Shown here one piece after another: positions 32,343 through 41,600 of a stretch of 64,000 nt of DNA. This DNA comes from Sphingobium cloacae (GTDB taxonomy: Bacteria; Pseudomonadota; Alphaproteobacteria; Sphingomonadales; Sphingomonadaceae), in assembly GCF_002355855.1 (NCBI RefSeq), contig NZ_AP017655.1, positions 2,607,001 to 2,671,000 on the forward strand. Reading direction: 5' to 3'. Below the pieces are notes generated by a model. That model worked only from the letters and a program-made list of their open reading frames with translations. It did not search any database and was not told the origin of the DNA. Numbering within the stretch: position 1 is the first letter of the stretch; every line of letters begins with the position of its first letter. A program made the position numbers and the translations under genes.

Positions 32343-32720
32343 ATGAGACGCTCGCGGTTGCCACAAACGCGCTACGGTCCCGCAGACTCGGAACCAGAGA
32401 GTCCCGCAAAGTTCCCACACGCTACCGCAAGGCAGCAAGCCAGCGTTGCGAGCGCGGGCGGTGGAAAGAAGGCGCTCTCGGCCTCTGGATCAGCGCGAGA
32501 CCGCAGCGTCGGTCATGAACCACGCTTCACGCGAAGGGACAAATTCTCGAAGGAATTGCTCGCCGACGCCTGCTCCGTATTTGCGCGCCGCCTCGGCCGG
32601 CCCGTGTCCGAAGACGAGGCGCGCGCACTGCTTGGTGATCTTGCGGATTATTACGCGATCGCAATCGATCACGCCCAAGCCGTAAATCATGGCCCTCAGC
32701 CATCCCAAAGGAGAGAATAA
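32343..32720 (+). CDS. Small hypothetical protein upstream of the serine recombinase
   Basis: A 125-residue frame. The N-terminal 60 residues are low complexity and may not be translated. The C-terminal part (KFSKELLADACSVFARRLGR, VSEDEARALLGDLADYYAIA) looks like a genuine helical domain. It lies 191 bases before the recombinase, in the same direction, and may be an accessory factor. No RNA gene or other frame is evident in the gap between them. Confidence 0.4.
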   Translation: MRRSRLPQTRYGPADSEPESPAKFPHATARQQASVASAGGGKKALSASGSARDRSVGHEPRFTRRDKFSKELLADACSVFARRLGRPVSEDEARALLGDLADYYAIAIDHAQAVNHGPQPSQRRE

Positions 32721-32911
32721 TCATCGTCCCAGCCACGCAATGACAATCGGTCCCGAAGTCAAACAGCGACTTGACCGAGGGATGCCGAATCGGAATAAAT
32801 GGTGAACAAATCGGGCGGCGCTGTTGCGCCCCGCCTGCCTGTGACGTGCGTCTTTCATCCCTGAAGGAGAAGGGGTGTTGCGCCCGGGTGTCCAATAGGG
32901 AGTTTTGAAGC

Positions 32912-34510
32912 ATGGCGAGGCCACGGACGGCACCGAAACGCAAGACGACGCGCGCGATCGATCAGTTCGCGGCCCGCAAAGCCGTCGTCTATGCTCGCGT
33001 ATCCACAGCCGAACAGGAACGCGAAGGCTTTTCCATTCCCGCGCAGCTAAAGCTGCTCGCCGAATATGCCGGTGCGAACGACATCAACGTGGTTGCCGAG
33101 CACATCGATATCGAAACCGCGAAAAAAGCGGGGCGCACCGAGTTCGAGGCGATGTTGACCTATCTTCGCCGGCATCCATCTATCCGCGTGATACTCGTCG
33201 AGAAGACGGACCGCCTCTATCGTAATTTCAAGGACTATGTGACGCTCGACGAACTGGATGTCGAAGTTCACCTGGTCAAGGAAGGCGTCGTTCTCTCTCG
33301 CGATTCCCGGTCCAGCGAGAAGTTCATGCACGGCATCAAGGTGCTGATGACGAAGAACTATATCGACAACCTGTCTGAAGAGGCCCGGAAGGGCATGAAC
33401 GAAAAGGCCGCGCAGGGATATTGGCCGACCTTGGCGCCGCTCGGATATCGCAACGTGCGCAGCGACTCGGGCAAGAAGGTGATCGAGATCGATCCCGAGA
33501 CGGCGCCGATCATCATCAAGCTGTTCGACCTGTGTGCGACCGGCAATTATTCGATGAAGGAACTGGCCGGAAAGGCGGGCGAACTGGGCCTCAAATATCG
33601 CAGGAGCCGCAAGCCGATCGGGACGAGCACGCTGCTCTATGTGCTGCGCAACCGGATCTATACCGGATCATATGAATGGCACGGCAAGCTCTATCGCGGT
33701 TTGCATCAACCGATCGTCTCGCTCGAAACATGGGAGAATGCGCAGGAAATCATCGACGGCCGCAGCGCGGCCAACCTTCGCGCCAAGCCCGTGGAATTCA
33801 CTTACACCGGGCTCATGACGTGCCGGCATTGCGGCTGCGCGGTCGTCGCCGAACTCAAGAAGAAGAAATATATCTACTACCACTGCTCGGGCTTCAAAGG
33901 GAAATGCCCTGAGCCCTATGTGCGGCAGGAAGCCCTCGATACCCATTTCGAGAACCTGCTCGCGCGCTTGCGACTCGATGATGAGATATTCGGTCTTGTG
34001 CAGCGTGCGCTGCGTGAAGGGCATGTCGATGAACGCCGCGATCGGGAAGAGAAGAAGGCGGCTCTCATCGCCGAAGCCGGCGAACTCCAGGATCGTCTGG
34101 ATATGATCTATCTCGACAAGGTGCAGGGCCGGATCACCGCGGAATTCCATGATCGCATCTCCGCCACATGGCGAGATGAGCGCGCCCGCGCTGTGCGAGG
34201 CCTGGAAATCCTCAATGAGGCCGACGATGAGTTTGTGGACGACAGCATTGCGCTGCTCGATGCGGTGCGCACGGCGCACAAAGGCTTCGCGGAGATGTCG
34301 ATAAGCCACAAACGAAGGGCTCTGAATCTGGTCCTCCAGAACTGCTCCTGGGCCGACGGACATCTGTTAGCCGAGTTCAGGGAACCCTTTGGAATGCTTG
34401 AGGAATTGTCGCAAAATTCCCTAGTCAGGAAGAGGCCTGTTTTGACCTCTGGAGACTGTTCTGACAGTCTGGTGACCCCTACGGGAATCGAACCCGTGTT
34501 TCAGCCGTGA
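32912..34510 (+). CDS. Large serine recombinase (site-specific integrase)
   Basis: A 532-residue recombinase. The resolvase-type catalytic domain (about 22-170) has the active-site Ser31 in VVYARVSTAEQEREGFS and the helix LVEKTDRLYRNFKDY. A recombinase domain (about 190-290, GYWPTLAPLGYRNV, YVLRNRIYTGSYEWHGKLYR) is followed by a zinc ribbon (TCRHCGC paired with YHCSGFKGKC) and a coiled coil (about 375-420). The final residues LVTPTGIEPVFQP are encoded by the 3' half of the tRNA-Glu gene on the other strand, so the gene runs into the attachment site. It is the likely integrase of the accessory block. Confidence 0.92.
   Translation: MARPRTAPKRKTTRAIDQFAARKAVVYARVSTAEQEREGFSIPAQLKLLAEYAGANDINVVAEHIDIETAKKAGRTEFEAMLTYLRRHPSIRVILVEKTDRLYRNFKDYVTLDELDVEVHLVKEGVVLSRDSRSSEKFMHGIKVLMTKNYIDNLSEEARKGMNEKAAQGYWPTLAPLGYRNVRSDSGKKVIEIDPETAPIIIKLFDLCATGNYSMKELAGKAGELGLKYRRSRKPIGTSTLLYVLRNRIYTGSYEWHGKLYRGLHQPIVSLETWENAQEIIDGRSAANLRAKPVEFTYTGLMTCRHCGCAVVAELKKKKYIYYHCSGFKGKCPEPYVRQEALDTHFENLLARLRLDDEIFGLVQRALREGHVDERRDREEKKAALIAEAGELQDRLDMIYLDKVQGRITAEFHDRISATWRDERARAVRGLEILNEADDEFVDDSIALLDAVRTAHKGFAEMSISHKRRALNLVLQNCSWADGHLLAEFREPFGMLEELSQNSLVRKRPVLTSGDCSDSLVTPTGIEPVFQP
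34470..34479 (+). repeat. Proximal attachment repeat at the tRNA-Glu 3' end
   Basis: TGGTGACCCC, the complement of the tRNA 3' end with its CCA, repeated directly at 3957-3966. It also encodes the LVTP residues near the end of the recombinase. Confidence 0.35.
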
Positions 34511-34545
34511 AAGGGCCGCGTCCTAGACCGCTAGACGAAGGGGCC
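34470..34545 (-). tRNA. tRNA-Glu(TTC)
   Basis: On the minus strand, acceptor GGCCCCT (5') pairs with AGGGGTC, with discriminator A and an encoded CCA. The anticodon loop CTTTCAC has anticodon TTC, and the T-loop is GGTTCGATTCC. The 3' half overlaps the last 13 codons of the serine recombinase. All arms are intact, so integration restored a functional tRNA. Confidence 0.95.
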
Positions 34546-34591
34546 ACATGCAGGTCCGCTCAGGCGTCGCTGCGAAGCGAGGCGGGCATTA

Positions 34592-34618
34592 GGGGTTGGC
34601 TTCGCGGCGGTCAACCCC
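34592..34618. terminator. Hairpin between tRNA-Glu and recJ
   Basis: GGGGTTG (34592-34598) pairs with CAACCCC (34612-34618), flanked by T/A-rich bases on both sides. It sits 28 bases after the recJ stop on the minus strand. The T run is weak (TTTA on plus, TAAT on minus). Confidence 0.45.
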
Positions 34619-34645
34619 TTTAGGTCATCAAAATGCAGCTTTGCC

Positions 34646-36412
34646 TCAATCGGCCCAGGCGGCGTCTTCCAGATGGAGTTCGGCGGCGGGGCGCGGGCCC
34701 CAATCGTCGATCCTGGCGCGGCCCGCGGCCCAGAGACGCCGGTCGCGCGGCGCGGCAAGGATGGCCTGGCCCATGTCCGTTTCGGCCTTGCGGAAGGCGA
34801 TGGTCTTGATCGAGCGGCCGTCGTCGCCCGCCATGATCGCGCGCAAATGGCCATTGCCGACGACATCGGCCCGGACGACGCGCATCGGCCCGGCGGCGAT
34901 GAGCGGGGCGGGCCAGCCTGCGCCATAGGGACCGCCCTGCTCCATCGCCGCCACGAAATCGGGATTGACCCCGGCGGGCGCGAGCACGGCGTCCAGCATC
35001 AGGGCGCGATCGTCGCGGGCGCGGGCCACGGCGGCGGAAAGCCGTTCGTCGAGGAAGTCGGCCAGCGCGTCGAGCTTGTCCCCCGCGACCGTCAGGCCCG
35101 CCGCCATGGCGTGACCGCCACCCGCGACCAGCAGGCCGCTGTCCTTGGCCGCCAGCACCGCCGCGCCCAGATCGACGCCGGATATGGACCGGCCCGATCC
35201 CTTGCCGGTGCCTTCTTCATCCAGCGCGATGACGATGGCGGGGCGGCCCGCTTTTTCCTTGAGGCGGCCCGCGACGATGCCGATGACGCCGGGATGCCAG
35301 CCCGCGCCGGAGACGAGCGCGACGGCGCGATTGCCCTGCGCCGCGAGCAGGGCTTCGGCCTGTTCCTGCACCAGCGATTCGATGGCTCGGCGTTCTTCGT
35401 TCAGGCGGTCGAGTTCGGCGGCGATGCGGGCGGCTTCCAGCGGATCGTCGGTGGTGAGGAGGCGCACGCCAAGGTCCGCCTTGCCCACGCGCCCGCCCGC
35501 ATTGATGCGCGGCCCCAGCGCGAAGCCCAGATCGTGGCAGAGCGGCGCGCGGCTGAGCCGGCTTGCGTCCATCAGCGCGGCGAGGCCGATATTGCGGCGC
35601 TTGGCCATGATCTTGAGGCCCTGCGCCACGAAGGCGCGGTTGAGGCCGCGAAGCTGCGCCACGTCGGCGACCGTGCCCAATGCCACGATGTCGAGCAGTT
35701 CCATCAGCGGCGGTTCGGCCCGCGCCGCGAACCATCCGCGCGCGCGCAGCGTCCGTATCAACGCCGCGCCGAGCAGGAAGGCCATGCCGACGGCGGCGAG
35801 ATGGCCGTGGGCGGCGGCTTCCTCCGCTTCGTCGAGGCGGTTGGGATTGACCAGCGCGAAGGCTTCGGGAAGGGCGGCGGCGCATTTATGATGATCGACC
35901 ACGACGACATCGACGCCGGCCTGCTTCGCCATGGCGAGCGCGTCGAACGCCTGCGCGCCGCAATCGACGGTGACGATCAGGGTCGCGCCCTCGCCCGCCA
36001 GCCGGACCAATGCCTCGCCGGAGGGGCCATAGCCTTCCATCAGGCGGTCGGGGATATAGGGCCGGGCGGCAAGGCCGAGGTCGCGCAGCAGGCGTATGAG
36101 CAGCGCCGCGCTGGTCGCGCCGTCCACGTCATAATCGCCGAAGATGCGGACATCCTCCTGACGCTGCACCGCGTCGGCGATCCGCCCGGCAGCGGCGTCC
36201 ATGTCGCGGAACAGGCTGGGATCGGGCATGAAATGGCGGATGGTAGGATTGCGGTGCGCTTCCACCGCTTCGCGCGGGCAGCCGCGCGCCAGGAGCAATT
36301 GCGTCACCAGATCGTCGGGGCGGTAATCCGGATCGCGGGCGTCGGCGCCTTGCCCTCGCCAGCACCATGGCTGGCCCGACAGGGAACGGGAAATGTTGAG
36401 CGCGATCGTCAT
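34646..36412 (-). CDS. recJ: Single-stranded-DNA-specific exonuclease RecJ
   Basis: A 588-residue 5'-3' ssDNA exonuclease of recombination and mismatch repair. ATG 36412 gives MTIALNISRSLSGQPW; the open frame extends further upstream but into the tamA leader. DHH phosphoesterase motifs are visible: VRIFGDYDVDGATSAALLIR, LIVTVDCGA, VVVDHHK and AVGMAFLLGAAL. The DHHA1 domain has SGAGWHPGVIGIVAGRLKEK and VAGGGHAMAAGLTV. The C-terminal OB region has RADVVGNGHLRAIM. It is divergent from tamA with a 163-base gap. Confidence 0.95.
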   Translation of the reverse strand: MTIALNISRSLSGQPWCWRGQGADARDPDYRPDDLVTQLLLARGCPREAVEAHRNPTIRHFMPDPSLFRDMDAAAGRIADAVQRQEDVRIFGDYDVDGATSAALLIRLLRDLGLAARPYIPDRLMEGYGPSGEALVRLAGEGATLIVTVDCGAQAFDALAMAKQAGVDVVVVDHHKCAAALPEAFALVNPNRLDEAEEAAAHGHLAAVGMAFLLGAALIRTLRARGWFAARAEPPLMELLDIVALGTVADVAQLRGLNRAFVAQGLKIMAKRRNIGLAALMDASRLSRAPLCHDLGFALGPRINAGGRVGKADLGVRLLTTDDPLEAARIAAELDRLNEERRAIESLVQEQAEALLAAQGNRAVALVSGAGWHPGVIGIVAGRLKEKAGRPAIVIALDEEGTGKGSGRSISGVDLGAAVLAAKDSGLLVAGGGHAMAAGLTVAGDKLDALADFLDERLSAAVARARDDRALMLDAVLAPAGVNPDFVAAMEQGGPYGAGWPAPLIAAGPMRVVRADVVGNGHLRAIMAGDDGRSIKTIAFRKAETDMGQAILAAPRDRRLWAAGRARIDDWGPRPAAELHLEDAAWAD

Positions 36413-36575
36413 GCCATGGCTGTAGACCGCCCGCGCCGCCGAGGGAAGCCGGCGACCGATCGTAACGGTTTCGGAACCGCTCAAGCCTTTGAGCGTATTG
36501 TTATTTCGACACGCCTGTGAAAGAGCGGACAAGGAAAGGGGCAAGGGTTTGACGGGCGACAGGCGCAGGACCGGG

Positions 36576-38678
36576 ATGGGACATGCCATCGGCATGGCTA
36601 TGATCGCGGCGTGGCCGCCCTGCCTGATGGCGCAGACGACGCCGCCCGCACCTTCCTCCGCCAACCCGGAACAGCCCGCCTCCGAACCGGAAAAGCCGAT
36701 CCTGCCCGACGACCAGTTCGAGCAGCGCCTGCCCCCTCTGGGCGAAGGACAGCCGGAGAGCGGCGCGCCGCTGCCGTCCATCGATAGCTGGCTGGACCAG
36801 CAGATGCCGCAGAGCGCCGAGGTCCCGGAGGAATTGCCACCCGCCACCGAACCGCCCGCCGATACGGAGCTGGCCCAGCCGCTGCCGCCGCTGGACAGCG
36901 TGACGGTGCCCGAGCAGGTCGCGCAAAGCGTGCCCGACGAGAAACTGCCGCCGGTCCATTATGCCGTGTCGGTGGAAGGGTTCGAGGATACCGGGCTGGA
37001 GGACCAGTTCCGCGAGGCGTCCGCCCTGGTCGACGGCAAGGGCAAGGCGGACACCGCCGCCATGGTGCAGGCCCGCGCGCAGGAGGATGAGGCGCTGGCT
37101 GTGCGGCTGCTCCAGTCGGAGGGCTATTATGACGGGACGGCCCTGGCCTCGCTGGACCAGGCGGGCGACGGCACGTTGCGCGCGGTCGTTTCGGTGACGC
37201 CGGGCAAACGCTACAGGATCGGCGAGATCGTCATCAACGCCGGACCGACCGTGCCGCCCGGCCTGGTCCGCGACAGCCTGCCGCTCAAGACGGGCGATTA
37301 TATCGTGGCGACGCGGGTCGAGGGGTCGGAGGCGAATGTCGCGCTCAAGCTGCCGGAAAACGGCTATCCCTTCGTCAAGGTGGGGGACCGGGACATATTG
37401 CTCGATCCCGAAACGGTGACGGGGGATTATACGCTGCCGGTGGAGACGGGGCCGCGCGGTTCCTTCCGGGGCATCACCACCAGCGGGGACAAGCAGGCTT
37501 TCGGCGCGGACCATATGACGGTCATCAGCCGCTTCAAGCCAGGCGAACTGTATGACAGCCGCAAGGTGGACGACCTGCGCAAGGCGCTGGTGGCGACGGG
37601 ACTGTTTTCCAGCATCGCGGTCGATCCGGTGCAGACGGGCGAACCGGGGCCGGACGGGACGGAATATGTCGACCTGCATGTCGAGCAGGAGGCCGGGCCG
37701 CCGCGCACATTGGCGGGCGAGGTCGGATATGGCACGGGTCAGGGCTTCCGCGCGGAAGGAACGTGGACGCATCGCAACATGTTCCCGCCCGAAGGCGCGC
37801 TGATCGGGGGCGTGATCGCGGGGACGCAGGAACAGGGCGTGTCGGGCACCTTCCGCCGGTCCAACGCGGGCAAGCGCGACCGGACCTTCCAGGCGGGCGT
37901 CAACGTCAACCACCAGAAATATGATGCCTATGAAGCGTTCACGCTGGGCCTCAACGCCAGCATTTCGCGCCAGTCGACGCCGATCTTCCAGAAGCGCTGG
38001 ACCTATGCCTATGGCGTCGAGGTGCTGCTTTCGAACGAAAAGACCACCGTCGACGAAAGCACCGGCGACGCCAAGCGGCTGACCTATTTCATCGGGGCGC
38101 TGCCGATGCAGTTGGGTTATGACCGGTCCGACGATCTGCTCAATCCGACCAAGGGGGTGCGCGCCAATCTGCGGCTGTCGCCGGAAGCGTCCCTGCAAGG
38201 CAATGTGTCGCCCTATGTGCGGGCGACCTTCGATCTTTCGGGCTATTATCCGGTGTCCGACAGCCTCGTCATCGCGGCGCGTACGCGCGTTGGCACCATC
38301 ACCGGCGCGGCGCGGGACGATATCGCGCCGTCGCGGCGCATCTATGCGGGCGGCGGCGGATCGGTGCGCGGCTTCGGCTATCAGGAACTGGGGCCGAAGG
38401 ACGCGAACAACGATCCCATCGGCGGACGGTCCGTGAACGAGTTCGCGGTGGAGGGCCGCTATCGCTTCGGCAATTATGGCGTCGTCGCGTTCGTCGATGC
38501 GGGGCAGGTCTATGAAAGCTCCATGCCCAAATTCTCCGACATCCGTTATGGCGTGGGCATAGGCGGGCGCTTCTACACCAATTTCGGGCCGTTCCGCGCG
38601 GACATCGCCATGCCGATCGACCGGCAGCCGGGCGAGTCCAAGTTCACGCTCTATATCGGCATCGGGCAGGCATTCTGA
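36576..38678 (+). CDS. tamA: Outer-membrane assembly factor TamA (BamA/Omp85 family)
   Basis: A 700-residue Omp85 protein. ATG 36576 opens MGHAIGMAMIAAWPPCLMAQ, a signal peptide; an in-frame TTG at 36549 with a better purine-rich site is an alternative. An unusual Pro/Glu-rich segment of about 100 residues follows. POTRA domains (about 130-350, GKRYRIGEIVINAG, GDYIVATRVEGSEANV) and a 16-strand barrel (about 380-700) follow, with QLGYDRSDDLLNPTKGVRAN, AGGGGSVRGFGYQELGP and a final ...LYIGIGQAF. It works with TamB in outer-membrane protein and lipid delivery. The stop overlaps tamB (TGATG). Confidence 0.92.
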   Translation: MGHAIGMAMIAAWPPCLMAQTTPPAPSSANPEQPASEPEKPILPDDQFEQRLPPLGEGQPESGAPLPSIDSWLDQQMPQSAEVPEELPPATEPPADTELAQPLPPLDSVTVPEQVAQSVPDEKLPPVHYAVSVEGFEDTGLEDQFREASALVDGKGKADTAAMVQARAQEDEALAVRLLQSEGYYDGTALASLDQAGDGTLRAVVSVTPGKRYRIGEIVINAGPTVPPGLVRDSLPLKTGDYIVATRVEGSEANVALKLPENGYPFVKVGDRDILLDPETVTGDYTLPVETGPRGSFRGITTSGDKQAFGADHMTVISRFKPGELYDSRKVDDLRKALVATGLFSSIAVDPVQTGEPGPDGTEYVDLHVEQEAGPPRTLAGEVGYGTGQGFRAEGTWTHRNMFPPEGALIGGVIAGTQEQGVSGTFRRSNAGKRDRTFQAGVNVNHQKYDAYEAFTLGLNASISRQSTPIFQKRWTYAYGVEVLLSNEKTTVDESTGDAKRLTYFIGALPMQLGYDRSDDLLNPTKGVRANLRLSPEASLQGNVSPYVRATFDLSGYYPVSDSLVIAARTRVGTITGAARDDIAPSRRIYAGGGGSVRGFGYQELGPKDANNDPIGGRSVNEFAVEGRYRFGNYGVVAFVDAGQVYESSMPKFSDIRYGVGIGGRFYTNFGPFRADIAMPIDRQPGESKFTLYIGIGQAF

Positions 38679-41600
38679 TGGCGGACGATACTCCCCCTCC
38701 CCCGCGCGCCGGACGCCCGCTCTGGGCCAAGATCGCCATCGGCGCGGCGGGCCTTGTCGTCGCGCTGGCGGTGCTGGTCGTCGGGCTGCTGCTGTTTCTC
38801 AACACGCAGCCGGGCAAGAAATTCCTGATCCGCCAGATCGCCGCGCTCGAAATGGAATCGGGCATGAAGATCGAGGTCGGGCGGATCGACGGGTCGATCT
38901 ACAGCGACATGACGATCCGCGACCTCGTGCTGCGCGATCCCAAGGGCGTGTTCGCGGTCAGCCCGGAAGTGCATGTGGTGTGGAGCCCGTTCCGCTACAT
39001 CCACAACCATATCTCCGTGCGGCTGCTGGAAAGCCCGCTGGTGGTGCTGGCGCGCAGCCCGCAGTTCAACGTGACGGAAAGCGACCCCAACGCGCCGATC
39101 CTGCCGGACCTCGACATCGACGTGGACCGGATGAAGCTCGCCCGCTTCATCCTCGCCAAGCCCGTCATCGGGCAGAAGCGGGAGATCGCCATCGATGGCG
39201 TGACCCATATCGCGGACGGACGGGCGCAGCTTTCGGCCAATGCGGTAGTGGACAGCGGCGACCGCCTGCAGGCGAGCCTCGACGCGGTGCCCGCGCAGAA
39301 TCGCCTCGCCATGAAGGGCACGCTGACCGCGCCCAAGGGCGGCGTGATCGCGGCGATGGCGGGCCTGACCGACGGCATGACCGCGACGCTGGACGGCAAG
39401 GGCACGTGGCAGGCATGGGACGGGCGGCTGGTCGCGACATCGCCCAAGGGCGAACTGGCGAATATCGCTCTGGCGGCGCGGGACGGGAATTTCACCGCCA
39501 AGGGCCCGGTGCGGCCCGGCCTCGTCTTTGCCGGGACGGTGGACCGGCTGACCGCGCCCGCGCTGGACGTGGACCTGTTCGCGGGGCTGAACGAACGGCG
39601 CGTGAACCTGAAAGGCAGCCTGCGTTCGCCCGCGCTGGCGGCGACCGCGCAGGGCTTGATCGACCTCGGCAAGAGCCGGTTCAGCGCGCTCAAGATCGAC
39701 GCCGCGCTGCTGACGCCCGGCGCGATCATGGAGAAGGTGCGGGGCAAGGACGTGCGCGCCACCGTCATCCTCGACGGGCCGATGGCGACGCCCTTCGTCG
39801 ATTATGACATCACGGCGGCGATGCTGGCCTTCGACGCGACGGGCATCGAAGGGTTGAAGGCGGGCGGGCGGGCGGTGATCGACGCCGACCGCATCCGCAT
39901 CCCCGTCAATGCGACGGCGCGGCGGGTGACGGGGCTGAATGCCGCCGCCGGGGGCCTGCTCGAAAATCTGCGGGTGAAGGGCGATTTCGCCTATGCGGGC
40001 GGGAAACTCATCAGCGACAACCTCAAGATCAACAGCAACCGGATCGACGCCACCGCCATCGTCCTGGCGGACCTCGACAACGCCCTTTATCGCGGGGCGC
40101 TGAAGGGCCGGGTCAACGATTACAAGGTCGATGGCGTCGGCATCGTGAACCTGACCACCGACATGGAACTGGTGCCCGGCCCGAAGGGCGGCTTCGGCCT
40201 GTCGGGCAAGTTCGGCGTCAGGACGGCGCGCTGGGAAAATGCGTCGGTGCGCGACTTCCTGGGCGGCAATGCGGTGGCGAGCGGGCGCATCGGGATGACG
40301 CCGGAAGGCAAGTTCACGCTGGCGGGCCTCAAAGGCGCGGCGCCCAATTTCCAGATCCTTTCCGGATCGGGCAGCTATGACACCGACGGCGCCATCGCCT
40401 TCGACGCGGCGGCGTCATCGAAGCAATATGGGCCGCTGGCGCTGACGGTGCGCGGCACGATGGAGCGGCCGCAAGCGGTGCTGCGCGCCGCGCGGCCCAA
40501 TGTCGGCGTGCAACTGCATGACGTGGTGGCGAAGCTGAACGGCGAGGCGGCGGGATACCGGCTGGAGGCGACGGGCGGGTCGGATTATGGGCCCTTCTTC
40601 GCCAATGTGCTGATCCGCACGGCGCAGGGACCGCTTACCATCGACATCAGCAAGGCGCGCTTTGCGGGCGTGGACATGGCGGGGACGCTGCGCCAGACGC
40701 CCGCCGGACCGTTTGCGGGCCAGCTTTCGATGAACGGTTCCGGCATCAACGGCGCGCTGCGGCTGGCGGCGGTCGGCAAGGCGCAGGGCATCGATGTGAA
40801 CGCGACCGCCAGCAATGCGAAGCTGCCGGGCGAGGCGAACGTGGTGATCGGGCGGGCGATCGTGACCGGCTCCATGGTGATGGGCGACCAGCCCCGCATC
40901 CTGGGCGACGTGCAGATGGCGAACGCGGCCTATGGCGATTATGTGGTGCGCAAAGCGCGCGCGAAGATCGACTATCAGGGCGGACGCGGACGGGCGCAGC
41001 TTGTCGCCGACGGGTCGAGCGGCGTGCCCTTCTCCATCGCGGTCAACGCGGCGTTGCGCCCGACGCTCTATGCGGTGGCGGTGCAGGGCAAGGCGAGCAA
41101 TGTCGACTTCCGGCTGGACAAGCCCGCGATCATCCGCATCGAACAAGGCGGATACAGGCTGGAGCCCGCGACGCTGGTGCTGCCGCAGGGGCGGGTCGAT
41201 CTGGCGGGCCGCTTTGGCGACAGCACGGCCTTGCAGGCGCGGTTCAAGGATTTCGACCTCGCCATCGCCAATATGTTCAGCCCCGGCATCGGCGTCGGCG
41301 GGCGCGCGACGGGGACGCTGGATTATGCGCAGCAGGGCAATGCCTTCCCCACCGCGACCACGCGCCTCGCTATCAGCGACTTCCGCCGGTCGAGCCTGAC
41401 CGCCGTGTCCGATCCGGTGGCGATGAATGTCGAGGGCAAGCTGTCTTCGGCGGGCGGCGACATGCGCGGGGTGATCCGCAGCGGCAATGCGACGCTGGGC
41501 CGCTTCGTCGCGACGCTGGCGCCGCCGGGACCGGGCGCAAGCTGGTCCGAGCAGTTGATGGCCGCGCCGCTGGGCGGAGGCATTCGCTATGCCGGGCCCG

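Noticed and set aside
34673..36520. A 615-codon plus-strand frame opposite recJ
   Set aside because: recJ motifs are unambiguous on the minus strand and the plus frame is Arg/His-rich without domains.
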